The position numbers and the translations under genes are program-made. 11,552 bases of DNA. Origin: Thermoplasmata archaeon (GTDB lineage: Archaea > Thermoplasmatota > Thermoplasmata > Thermoplasmatales > Thermoplasmataceae). The stretch spans positions 1 through 11,552 of the forward strand of contig JAJZKS010000028.1 of assembly GCA_021850835.1 (NCBI GenBank), given 5' to 3'. Shown here piece after piece: positions 1-7,010 of this stretch. Positions within the stretch are counted from its first letter, which is position 1. The number at the start of each line of letters is the position of its first letter. The notes under the pieces are model-generated. The model had not been told where the DNA came from, searched no databases, and saw only the letters and a program-made list of their open reading frames with translations.

Positions 1-8
1 GCCGAGAT

Positions 9-13
9 AAAAA
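9..13 (-). terminator. possible T-tract terminator of tRNA-Ala
   Basis: About 22 nt past the tRNA 3' end, the minus strand carries a run of five T after an AT-rich stretch. Archaeal RNA polymerase often ends at oligo-T runs, so this could end the tRNA transcript. It is a weak signal and the window ends just beyond it. Confidence 0.3.
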
Positions 14-34
14 GTATTCGATTAATAAATTAAA

Positions 35-106
35 TGGACCGGTCGGGATTTGAACCCGAGGCCTTCTGCTTGCGAAGCAGACGATCTACCCCTGATCTAC
101 CGGCCC
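35..106 (-). tRNA. tRNA-Ala (anticodon CGC)
   Basis: The minus strand folds as a complete 72-nt cloverleaf. The 7-bp acceptor stem (GGGCCGG with CCGGTCC) contains the G3:U70 wobble pair that is the alanine identity element. The D stem is GATC/GATC around AGGGGTA, the anticodon stem is TCTGC/GCAGA, the variable loop has 5 nt, and the T arm is TCGGG-TTCAAAT-CCCGA. The anticodon loop TTCGCAA gives anticodon CGC, which reads Ala codon GCG. The discriminator base is A and no CCA is encoded. No intron is present. Confidence 0.96.
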
Positions 107-130
107 TGATTTCCAGAAATAATGAGTCCG

Positions 131-138
131 GTAAAATA
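131..138 (-). promoter_or_regulatory. TATA box of tRNA-Ala
   Basis: The minus strand reads TATTTTAC, centred about 28 bp before the first base of the mature tRNA. That is the spacing expected for an archaeal TATA box with transcription starting at or just before the tRNA 5' end. Confidence 0.55.
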
Positions 139-170
139 TGTTTGGTGCCCTTTCCTTATCTTGAACCAAT

Positions 171-1109
171 TCAATAGTGGAGCGAGTCCAGTTTCTGGCC
201 CATTAGCTTAGCCGCCATGATCACGTAATTCCTGGCAGATTCAGAAACTTCAAAGAAAGAGGCAAACCCATGCATCATCCCCAGTGCCCTTATGCCTGTC
301 GCAGGCACCCCATGACTTCTAAGCCTGCTTACAAAAGCCTCACCCTGATCCCTCAACGGGTCATATTCTGCAGTAAACACTATGGTTTCGGGGAAACCTG
401 CAAAATTACCTGCCAGCTGCACTGAGAACCTAGGATCCATAAAATCCTCCGGACCTCTAACATATTGCCTCCCAAACCATTCGCTCAATTCGCCGGTGAG
501 AAAATACCCATCTGAAAATTCCCTGTGGGACTGTGAAGAATAATCCACCCCAACTACTGGATAGAAGAGGGCCTGTAGTGCTGGCATCTGGATTTTCTGG
601 TCCCTTGCCTGCATTGAAACTGCTGCTGAGAGGTTTCCGCCCGCACTGTCTCCGCTCAATGCAATAAGGTTCTTTTCAACCCCCAGTTCCCCTGCGTTTT
701 CAAGCGCCCACTTGTATGCATCGTATGAGTCGGAAAAAGCAATGGGAAACTTATGTTCAGGCGCAAGCCTGTAGTCCACGGACAGAACTTTGCAGCCTGA
801 TTCCCTTGCAATGAGCCGGCACAGGGCATCATGTGTATCCAAGTTGCCGAAAACGAATCCCCCTCCGTGGAAATACATGATAAGGGCATTGCTTTTCCCG
901 GTTAAGTAAAGCCTTGCCTTGATCTTCTCACCCTCTACCGGGATTTGAATATCCCTTACTTCATCCAATTTTATCTCCTCACTATTCAGTGCAACAGATG
1001 CGCTGTCATTGAATTCCCTGAATTCCTTTGGGGTTACTTTTGATACATCTGGAAGTCCAATCTGTTCCATCATTTGAAGGAGTTTTTTCAAATCCGGGTC
1101 TAGAGGCAT
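171..1109 (-). CDS. HSL-family (family IV) alpha/beta-hydrolase esterase, copy 1
   Basis: A 312-aa carboxylesterase of the hormone-sensitive-lipase group, likely cytoplasmic, hydrolysing esters of short to medium acyl chains. Visible are the oxyanion-hole motif HGGG (residues 81-84), the nucleophile Ser155 in GDSAG, the acid Asp250 in EYDPLRD and His280 in MHGF. The length is normal for the family and there is no signal peptide. The frame stays open 30 residues upstream, but I start at the ATG at 1109. The paralogue next door begins with the same MPLDP sequence, the extra residues do not resemble the family, and a TATA box lies 27 bp before this ATG, implying a leaderless mRNA. It lies downstream of the second esterase on the same strand with a 109-bp gap, so it is probably transcribed separately. 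The substrate cannot be read from sequence. Confidence 0.93.
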   Translation of the reverse strand: MPLDPDLKKLLQMMEQIGLPDVSKVTPKEFREFNDSASVALNSEEIKLDEVRDIQIPVEGEKIKARLYLTGKSNALIMYFHGGGFVFGNLDTHDALCRLIARESGCKVLSVDYRLAPEHKFPIAFSDSYDAYKWALENAGELGVEKNLIALSGDSAGGNLSAAVSMQARDQKIQMPALQALFYPVVGVDYSSQSHREFSDGYFLTGELSEWFGRQYVRGPEDFMDPRFSVQLAGNFAGFPETIVFTAEYDPLRDQGEAFVSRLRSHGVPATGIRALGMMHGFASFFEVSESARNYVIMAAKLMGQKLDSLHY

Positions 1110-1132
1110 ATGGAATAAAAGTGGTGAATGGA

Positions 1133-1140
1133 CAAATATC
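1133..1140 (-). promoter_or_regulatory. TATA box of esterase copy 1
   Basis: The minus strand reads GATATTTG, centred about 27.5 bp before the ATG at 1109. This spacing puts the transcription start on or beside the start codon and supports the shorter of the possible protein starts. Confidence 0.5.
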
Positions 1141-1218
1141 TTACTGTATGTTTGGGCACTTTGAAAACTAAGTGGCCATCTTGAACGTGGAAAGAGCACT
1201 TTAACTGCTCTTCAGGCC

Positions 1219-2148
1219 TCAGTCTTGAAGCCTGTCTGAGACAAGCCTGCAGGCCATCCGGAAAAAATTTCTCGCTGCCCTGGAAGTAGAAATGTGCGAT
1301 ACATAGGCATGAAACATCCCGAGGGCCCTTACACCAGTTGCCTCTGTCCCGGCGTCCCTTAACCTGTAAACAAAGGCTTCTGCTGGGTCCCTCAGTGTAT
1401 CAAACTCGGCAGTAAACACAATGGTTTCTGGCAATCGGGTAAGGTCATCTTGGTTCATCATTGAGAAATATGGATTGGAAAGATCCGCCTCACTCCTGAT
1501 GTATTTTTCAGTGAACCACCTGGTGTAAGAGTTGTTAAGGTTGTATCCATCTGAAAATTCACTCTGGGAGGGAGAAAAAGTGTCGTAGCCCATTACAGGG
1601 TACAGCAGGAGCTGCAGGGCAGGCATGGGTTTTCTGCCATCCCTGCACATCAGGGAAACAGCGGCAGCAAGGTTTCCCCCTGCACTGTCTCCAGCGACAG
1701 CAATCTTCTTGCTGTTTATTCCAAGCTCCGACTGGTTTTCCCTTGCCCAGAGGTACGAAGAGAGGGCATCGTTTGCCGCGGTAGGGAACTTATGTTCAGG
1801 CGCCAGCCTGTAGCCCACAGAAAGCACCTTGCAGCCTGAGTACACTGCCATGGTCCTGCATATGTAATCATATGAGGCAATGCTGCCAAATACGAAGCCC
1901 CCACCATGGAAAAAAACTATGAGGGCATCGTCGGAATCCTTTTTCGAATACAGCCTTGCGCCAATTGTACCCCCTTCCACCGCTATGGAATAATCTTTCG
2001 AATCCACCTGTGGTGTGCCGGGTTTCCACTTTTTGCTTTCTGCCTCCTCTGCTTTCCTGTTTTCCAGTATGTTAATGCTGCTATAGTCAAAATCGCCCAT
2101 GTCTGGCATTGAATCAAGAACCTTTCTCAGAACCGGGTCAAGAGGCAT
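1219..2148 (-). CDS. HSL-family (family IV) alpha/beta-hydrolase esterase, copy 2
   Basis: A 309-aa paralogue of the esterase immediately downstream. It has the same layout almost residue for residue: HGGG at 81-84, nucleophile Ser155 in GDSAG, Asp250 in EFDTLRD and His280. Both share blocks such as GCKVLSV, YRLAPEHKFP and PETIVFTAE, and the N-terminal MPLDP. The proteins differ in the N-terminal cap region (about residues 12-60) and around the substrate pocket; after the catalytic His this copy has AY where copy 1 has GF. That suggests related enzymes with different acyl or alcohol preference (inference). The ATG at 2148 is the only sensible start. It lies 27 bp from a TATA box, so the transcript is probably leaderless. 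It diverges from the helicase gene. Confidence 0.93.
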   Translation of the reverse strand: MPLDPVLRKVLDSMPDMGDFDYSSINILENRKAEEAESKKWKPGTPQVDSKDYSIAVEGGTIGARLYSKKDSDDALIVFFHGGGFVFGSIASYDYICRTMAVYSGCKVLSVGYRLAPEHKFPTAANDALSSYLWARENQSELGINSKKIAVAGDSAGGNLAAAVSLMCRDGRKPMPALQLLLYPVMGYDTFSPSQSEFSDGYNLNNSYTRWFTEKYIRSEADLSNPYFSMMNQDDLTRLPETIVFTAEFDTLRDPAEAFVYRLRDAGTEATGVRALGMFHAYVSHISTSRAARNFFRMACRLVSDRLQD

Positions 2149-2169
2149 TTCCCATCAAACGTTGCCAGC

Positions 2170-2179
2170 CTTAAATATG
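2170..2179. promoter_or_regulatory. shared, near-palindromic TATA box for divergent esterase and helicase genes
   Basis: The 55-bp gap between the divergent starts holds CTTAAATATG on the plus strand, which also reads as a TATA box (CATATTTAAG) on the minus strand. Its centre is about 27 bp from the esterase ATG at 2148 and about 30 bp from the helicase ATG at 2204, so one element could serve both directions with leaderless starts. A second plus-strand candidate, CTTATATG at 2199-2206, would instead suit a helicase TTG start at 2231. Confidence 0.5.
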
Positions 2180-2203
2180 TTGCCGCCTGAGGGCATAGCT
2201 TAT

Positions 2204-3839
2204 ATGCAGTTGGGCAATATTTGGATCAAGTTGACTAGTGTTTCAGGAAGCCCCCATACGGACGGAGAAGGCAAACCGAGGTTTTTTGGCGGCAGGATAG
2301 AGCCAAGGGAGTACCAGGTTAGCCTTTTCAGGGATGCAATAGAGCGAAAACACACTTATCGTGCTTCCAACGGGACTTGGAAAGACGATTATAGCTGCTA
2401 TGGTCGCAGAGTACGTCCTGATGCAGAGAAAGGAAAAAGTCATATTCCTTGCCCCCACAAGGCCACTTATCACCCAGCATTTCGAGACCATGAAGAAGCT
2501 TCTTGACCTCGGAGAGGATGAAATATCCAGATTCACGGGAGAAGTTGACAACGAGGACAGGCTGCTTAAGTGGGTTACCTCAAAAGTGGTGATTTCAACG
2601 CCCCAGGTTGTCCTGAACGACATGAGGAATGGGCTGCTCAATATTGCCAGCTATGGGCTCATCGTCTTTGATGAGGCACACCGTGCCACTGGAAATTATG
2701 CCTATGTGGACATTGCAAGGAACTTCCTCGACACTAAGCACAGGCTCGTATTGGGGATAACTGCTAGCCCTGGCGGGGACAGGGAGAAACTCAATGAAAT
2801 CACCCAGGTTCTCGGGATCGAGGCAGTGAGGATCAAGACGGAGAATGACCCTGACGTGCAGAAATACATGGGAGGCATTGACCTCAAGATCACAACCCTG
2901 AAACTCCCGCCACAGATCAAGGAACTATCTGATCTCCTGAGGATTGTGGTCGACAAGATCGCTGACAAGATAAGGGCAGCAGGCGTATTCAGGCCAGGAA
3001 GGTTTTCAAGGAGCGAAGTTGCCCAGAAAATAGGTGAAGTTATACAGAGGGCAAAGAATGGCGAGAAGAACCTCTTCGTCACAGTAACATACATGTCAGC
3101 GGCTATCCGGATTGACTATCTCCTTGAATACCTGGAGAGCCAGGGATTAGAGATTGCCAGTGATTACGTCAATGAGATCCTGAACAGCGATGAGAAGACT
3201 CTCAGGAAGACCGCTTCTATTGCCCAGAAAATACCGGAATTCAACTCGTTCCTGGTCAGGCTCAAGGATCTCAGCGAGCAGAAACTGGAGAATACAAAGA
3301 TGAGGGCAGTCTTAGACATGTGTGAAGAACAGATCTCGAATAATCCTGATTCCAGAGTGATAGTATTCACGCACTTCAGGAAAACTTCTGACCTGCTGAC
3401 AACTTACCTGAGGGAGAAGTCCGCATTGCTGCGTCCAATAAGATTCATAGGGCAGGCTGGAAAATCTGGCGACGAGGGCCTTAAGCAGAAAGACCAGGAC
3501 CTCATACTCCAGAAGTTCAGGAACAATATCTTCAACGTGCTGGTTGCCACAAGCGTAGCGGAGGAGGGCCTTGACATTCCTGCAACAGATCTTGTAATTT
3601 TCTTTGAGCCCGTGCCATCTGAGATCAGAAGCATACAGAGGAGGGGAAGGACGGGAAGGACCCATGCAGGGTCAGTAAGGATCCTGATGTATGAAGGGAC
3701 CAGGGATTCAGGGTATTACTTTTCAAGCATCAGGAAAGAGACCAGAATGAAGAAAAATATCCAGAAACTTCAGGATGCCCAGCCTGAGACAAAAAGGAAA
3801 AAGATCGGGCCAAACCCTAGCCTGGATGATTTTAATTGA
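2204..3839 (+). CDS. Hef-type superfamily 2 DNA helicase, nuclease-less, frameshifted near the N-terminus
   Basis: ATP-dependent helicase of the Hef/FANCM/Mph1 group, acting on stalled forks and branched DNA. Joining the two frames gives about 544 aa. Visible are Walker A PTGLGKT (about 55-61), APTRP (motif Ia), STPQ, DEAH (156-159), TASP (186-189), a helical insert of about 130 residues typical of Hef, then VIVFTHFRKT, ATSVAEEGLDIP and QRRGRTGRT (478-486). It ends soon after the helicase core. The C-terminal XPF-like nuclease and HhH domain of long euryarchaeal Hef are absent. The N-terminal part (with EPREYQVSLFRDAIER) lies in one frame, and from Walker A onward the protein is in another. 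The switch fits one extra A in the AAAA run at 2347-2350, since removing it gives AIERNTLIVLPTGLGKT. A start at the in-frame GTG at 2361 would lose the region before Walker A. The start is uncertain: ATG 2204 or TTG 2231. Confidence 0.85.
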
Positions 3840-4788
3840 ATTCCTGGCCTATATGCGCCAGTTTCGCAAGCAAGGCGTCAAGCTGAATGAGGTCGCTGGA
3901 ACCTTCCACCATCCTGAATTCCGCCTCTCCAAGTGCCATGATTATCTGAATTTTCTGCTTCGGGGCTATCTGCTCCCTCCTCACTGCTGAATGCAGGCCA
4001 CGGATTATGTCCATCCCAGAAAGGCCGTTCTCAATCATGAGGGTGTCCAGCATCTCCCTGGAATCCTCAAATAGCCCGCTCACAGCCTTGGATATCAGGG
4101 ACTTGAATTCCTTGGGGTTGGCAAGGCCGGATATTTCGTAAATCTTGGCGGCACTGAGCTCACCTGATGATTTGATGGTCTGCAGGATATTCAGGGCCTT
4201 TCTCAGATCACCTTCTGAAATTTCAGTGATGGCCTCCAGTGAATCCTGGTCCATCTGGAATCCCTCACTCTCTGCTATGATCTTGATTCTTCGGATCATG
4301 TCCGCAGGCTTGATTGGCTTGAATCTCATTACCACACATCTGGACTGAATGGGAAGTATGATCTGGGAGGAGTAGTTGCAGGAAAAGATGAACCTGGTAG
4401 TGGACGAGTAGATTTCCATTGTCCGCCTAAGGGCAGCCTGGGCTTCTGGAGTCAGCTGGTCAGCCTCGTCAAGGAAAATGATCTTGAATCCAAGCTCATT
4501 GGAAGGCATGATCCTGGCAAAATCCTTCACGTTTTCCCTGATGACATCAATGCCCCTTTCATTTGATGCGTTAAGCTCAAGGAAGTTCTCCTTCCAGTTT
4601 TCACCAAAAAGCTCTATTGCTGTGCAGATGGCTGTTGTTGTCTTCCCCGTACCGGCAGGCCCTGCCAGTATGAGATGTGGAAGCTGCTTGTGCTTAACGA
4701 ACGATTCAATCTTCTTTGTGTTTGGCTCCTGGCCAACGATGTCAGAGAGTTTCTTGGGCCTGTATTTTTCTATCCAGATGTCTATCAT
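3832..4788 (-). CDS. rfcS: Replication factor C small subunit (sliding-clamp loader ATPase)
   Basis: An AAA+ ATPase of 318 aa that, with the RFC large subunit, opens the PCNA ring and loads it at primer-template junctions. The N-terminus IWIEKYRPKKLSDIVGQE is the RFC box. Walker A is GPAGTGKT (43-50), Walker B with the DEAD box is FLDEAD (105-110), the sensor 1 region is FIFSCNYSSQI, and the arginine-finger SRC motif is at 149-151. The C-terminal collar domain follows, and the length is normal for archaeal small subunits. I start at the ATG at 4788; a TTG three codons upstream (4797) is possible. A TATA-like ATTAAATG lies about 45 bp before the ATG, implying an 18-nt leader without a clear Shine-Dalgarno. 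The last 8 bp overlap tail to tail with the helicase gene. Confidence 0.97.
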   Translation of the reverse strand: MIDIWIEKYRPKKLSDIVGQEPNTKKIESFVKHKQLPHLILAGPAGTGKTTTAICTAIELFGENWKENFLELNASNERGIDVIRENVKDFARIMPSNELGFKIIFLDEADQLTPEAQAALRRTMEIYSSTTRFIFSCNYSSQIILPIQSRCVVMRFKPIKPADMIRRIKIIAESEGFQMDQDSLEAITEISEGDLRKALNILQTIKSSGELSAAKIYEISGLANPKEFKSLISKAVSGLFEDSREMLDTLMIENGLSGMDIIRGLHSAVRREQIAPKQKIQIIMALGEAEFRMVEGSSDLIQLDALLAKLAHIGQEFN

Positions 4789-4828
4789 TTTGATCAACGG
4801 AGATGATTAATGTCAACAGTTCAATTGG

Positions 4829-4837
4829 CATTTAATT
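4829..4837 (-). promoter_or_regulatory. TATA-like element for rfcS
   Basis: The minus strand reads GAATTAAAT-like sequence about 45 bp before the chosen ATG. Transcription would start near 4806 and leave a short untranslated leader. It is the best AT-rich candidate in the divergent rfcS/purN gap. Confidence 0.35.
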
Positions 4838-4897
4838 CTTTCCCATTAGCATCCTTGTTGCCACTGTTTTATGAGGATCAGCCATTTTTGAACATTC

Positions 4898-4918
4898 TGC
4901 CTGAAGCTCTGGCAGGCA
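4898..4918. repeat. small inverted repeat upstream of purN
   Basis: TGCCTG and CAGGCA form 6-bp inverted arms around a 9-nt loop, about 22 bp upstream of the purN TATA box. This could be an operator half-site pair or chance. No regulator in the window is obviously linked to it. Confidence 0.25.
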
Positions 4919-4939
4919 AGATTAGAAGTTGAATTGAAA

Positions 4940-4949
4940 CTTTATTTTA
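4940..4949 (+). promoter_or_regulatory. TATA box of purN
   Basis: The sequence CTTTATTTTA is centred about 25.5 bp before the ATG at 4970. That spacing favours a leaderless start at 4970 over the ATG at 4961 or the TTG at 4934. Confidence 0.5.
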
Positions 4950-4969
4950 ACGGAAAACATATGACCCCA

Positions 4970-5593
4970 ATGGCCGGAAAGAGGATTGTGGTTCTCGCCT
5001 CAGGTGAAGGTACAAACTTCCAGGCCCTCATAGATGCTGTGGAAAAGGGAAGACTCAAGGGAAGGATAGAAGCCCTTGTATCTGACAGAAAAAACTGTGG
5101 AGCACTTGACAGGGCCAGAAAGAACAACATCAGGGCCATATCCATTCCAAGAGACGATTCGAATAGGGATTCCTACTTCAATGATCTTTTTGCAGTGATA
5201 GAAAGTCTAATGCCTGACATAATTGTCATGGCCGGGTTCATGAAGATTCTTCCTGATTGGTTCGTTTTAAAGTTTCCCCTGAAAATTGTCAACACCCATC
5301 CCTCCCTCCTTCCTTGCTTTGGCGGGGCAGGATTCTACGGCCACCTTGTACACGAGAAGGTTATAGAGAGCGGGGCCAGGATATCCGGATGCACCGCCCA
5401 TTTTGTCATCCCGGCCGTGGATGCTGGCCCCATTATACTTCAGAGGGCAGTGCCTGTGGAAGACGACGATACGCCCGGAACACTGGCGGAGAGGGTGAAG
5501 GGAGCTGAGCACGAAGCCCTGGTTGAGGCAGTTTCCATCGTGCTCGAAGGCAGGTTTAAGATCTCAGGGAAGAGGGTTGTGCTGACGCGCTGA
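4970..5593 (+). CDS. purN: Phosphoribosylglycinamide formyltransferase (GART)
   Basis: A 207-aa folate-dependent enzyme of purine synthesis. It transfers the formyl group of 10-formyltetrahydrofolate to glycinamide ribonucleotide (third step to IMP). Visible are the phosphate-binding loop VLASGEGTNFQAL (8-20), the NTHPSLLP motif with catalytic Asn108 and His110, and GCTAHFV..VDAGPI with catalytic Asp151. These match the Asn/His/Asp triad of E. coli PurN (N106, H108, D144). The length is normal. The frame is open upstream to a TTG at 4934 with an ATG at 4961, but PurN proteins usually begin a few residues before the glycine loop and the TATA spacing fits 4970. The 3' end overlaps the convergent protease gene by 30 bp. 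Confidence 0.96.
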   Translation: MAGKRIVVLASGEGTNFQALIDAVEKGRLKGRIEALVSDRKNCGALDRARKNNIRAISIPRDDSNRDSYFNDLFAVIESLMPDIIVMAGFMKILPDWFVLKFPLKIVNTHPSLLPCFGGAGFYGHLVHEKVIESGARISGCTAHFVIPAVDAGPIILQRAVPVEDDDTPGTLAERVKGAEHEALVEAVSIVLEGRFKISGKRVVLTR

Positions 5594-6574
5594 TCCCAAA
5601 GGTTCAGGGCTCTTCCTTCTCTCTATTGCCATTATCAGGAGAAAGACCGTTGCGATTGCGCCAGAAAGCAGTGACCACAGGATAGCAATGGCATAGGGGT
5701 TAGTGGCTGAAGGGACTATAAGGTATACAGTTGTGAACCCGTTGAAGAACCAGTGTATTGGAATATCTACAAATATCCCAAATTTAACGAAGCCAAATGC
5801 AAGGATGAAACCTACAAAGGCTGCTGAAACTATTTTTCCCGGATCCCATGCTCCAAGGATGTAATGCGCAAAGCCGAACAGGATACTGGTGGCAACTATG
5901 AGGGTATAATCCCATTTGGTGAGCCTGATTCCGTACTTTCTCCGGATCACCCCTGGCATGACGAATGCAGCCAGGCTTTCCATGCTGGTTCCCTTTGCCC
6001 TGGCCACGTAATAAACCGACAACAGGCCGAGGGGCAGGATTCGGAAGCCGAACTCCTCAGCATAAGGCGCAAATATAAGCTGGACAAAACCCAGATATGG
6101 CTGGGCCTGGAGTTCGTTTTCTATTGATGTGCCACCAATCTGTACCCCGAGGGCCTGTTCTATTAACGTGATTATGAGCGAAATCAAGAGGCCGAAGGAG
6201 GCCAGGGCGCCGTAATATATGACCGGATTGTTGATTGCAGGGCCCTTCCACCTCTTTATGCCAAAGTAAAGCATCGAAACAAAGAATGTTGCATACAGTA
6301 TGGTCATGCCCACATTGAGCCAGATGGTGGTTACCCCGATTGGCGGGGAGTTTATGATCAGGAAGAAAAGGTAAAACGGAGACGGCTTGCTGAAATTTGA
6401 GGCCCATGAAGGGGCAAAGAGACCATAAATGGATATGATAAAGAAGAGGAATGCCACCGCGAAAGTGATTGAAAAAATGGCCTTGAAAAATACGGAGTCC
6501 TGCATGTAGACATCAGGCTGCCTGAAAGGCCCTTTGCTGGTTGGCACGCCCCATGGATATGGAGTCTTGTCCAT
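5564..6574 (-). CDS. CPBP-family intramembrane metalloprotease (CAAX protease/Abi type)
   Basis: A polytopic membrane protein of 336 aa with the three CPBP signature motifs inside hydrophobic segments: EEFGFR (173-178, the EExxxR motif), FGFAH (233-237, FxxxH) and HWFFN (274-278, HxxxN). In the family the Glu and His residues bind the metal or activate water. Eukaryotic Rce1 cleaves prenylated CAAX proteins; archaeal substrates are mostly unknown. About seven or eight hydrophobic helices can be seen, the first at 28-54, and a Lys/Arg-rich tail follows the last. A charged insert (about 192-222) separates the first two motifs. The gene follows the DUF35 gene of the mevalonate cluster by 32 bp, but a TATA box 27 bp before its ATG suggests its own leaderless promoter. 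Its 3' end overlaps purN by 30 bp. Confidence 0.88.
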   Translation of the reverse strand: MDKTPYPWGVPTSKGPFRQPDVYMQDSVFFKAIFSITFAVAFLFFIISIYGLFAPSWASNFSKPSPFYLFFLIINSPPIGVTTIWLNVGMTILYATFFVSMLYFGIKRWKGPAINNPVIYYGALASFGLLISLIITLIEQALGVQIGGTSIENELQAQPYLGFVQLIFAPYAEEFGFRILPLGLLSVYYVARAKGTSMESLAAFVMPGVIRRKYGIRLTKWDYTLIVATSILFGFAHYILGAWDPGKIVSAAFVGFILAFGFVKFGIFVDIPIHWFFNGFTTVYLIVPSATNPYAIAILWSLLSGAIATVFLLIMAIERRKSPEPLGSARQHNPLP

Positions 6575-6597
6575 GGGACGTACAGTTCTGAATCCGT

Positions 6598-6605
6598 CTT
6601 AAACA
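6598..6605 (-). promoter_or_regulatory. TATA box of CPBP protease, next to the DUF35 stop codon
   Basis: The minus strand reads GTTTAAGA immediately after the DUF35 stop codon (TGA at 6609-6607). It is centred about 27.5 bp before the protease ATG at 6574, as for the other leaderless genes in the window. The protease can therefore be transcribed apart from the upstream operon. Confidence 0.45.
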
Positions 6606-6606
6606 T

Positions 6607-7008
6607 TCAGGCGAGTACGAATTTGTACCCGTACTGAATAATTCCTGCAGATCCCTGCTGTGCGATTTTCCTGAAGACCGCGGAGACCCTTTTGCCCATT
6701 TCCACTTCGCCGGGATCGGCATCCACAATCTGCGCCGTAAGTGACGGGCCCTCATCCAGTTTTATGATTGCAAGGATGTACGGCCTCTGCCTCACGAACG
6801 GAGAGGGTACCTCATGGATTACCGTGAAAGACTCGATGACACCCTTTCCGGACAGGTCCACTTCCTTCATCTTGCCAACAGATTCCCTGTGGCAGATCGG
6901 GCAGACATCCCTGGGCGGGAAGAAAGTCCTCTCGCAGTTGCCGCATTTGTGTGCCACCAGCCTGTACCTGTGTGCTGATTCTCTCCAGAACCTTGATACC
7001 TCTCCCAT
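6607..7008 (-). CDS. DUF35 zinc-ribbon/OB-fold protein of the thiolase-HMG-CoA synthase complex
   Basis: A 133-aa acyl-CoA-associated OB-fold protein. The N-terminal helical hook (1-20) is followed by a rubredoxin-like zinc ribbon with Cys22, Cys25, Cys36 and Cys39 (CGNC..CPIC), and then an OB-fold beta-barrel (about 50-133). In the methanogen complex studied structurally, this protein bridges acetoacetyl-CoA thiolase and HMG-CoA synthase and lets the intermediate pass through a shared CoA site. It is the third gene of the operon and starts 2 nt after the thiolase stop codon, behind a G-rich stretch (GGGGGCGAG) that may act as ribosome binding site. All four zinc ligands are present and the length is normal, so this member looks intact. 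Confidence 0.93.
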   Translation of the reverse strand: MGEVSRFWRESAHRYRLVAHKCGNCERTFFPPRDVCPICHRESVGKMKEVDLSGKGVIESFTVIHEVPSPFVRQRPYILAIIKLDEGPSLTAQIVDADPGEVEMGKRVSAVFRKIAQQGSAGIIQYGYKFVLA

Positions 7009-7010
7009 GT

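Noticed and set aside
1110..1199. A 30-residue N-terminal extension of the first esterase
   Set aside because: The extension does not resemble the family, the paralogue starts at the equivalent MPLDP methionine, and a TATA box fits the downstream ATG at 1109.
2243..2641. Open frame on the minus strand across the helicase N-terminus
   Set aside because: It lies opposite clear Walker A and motif Ia helicase coding, has low-complexity composition and matches no known protein.
3312..3665. Open frames on the minus strand across the helicase C-terminal domain
   Set aside because: They are antisense shadows of the conserved motifs IV-VI.
2361..3839. Helicase read as a complete gene starting at GTG 2361
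   Set aside because: That codon is the Val just before Walker A, there is no ribosome site, and the missing N-terminal part is plainly encoded upstream in another frame.
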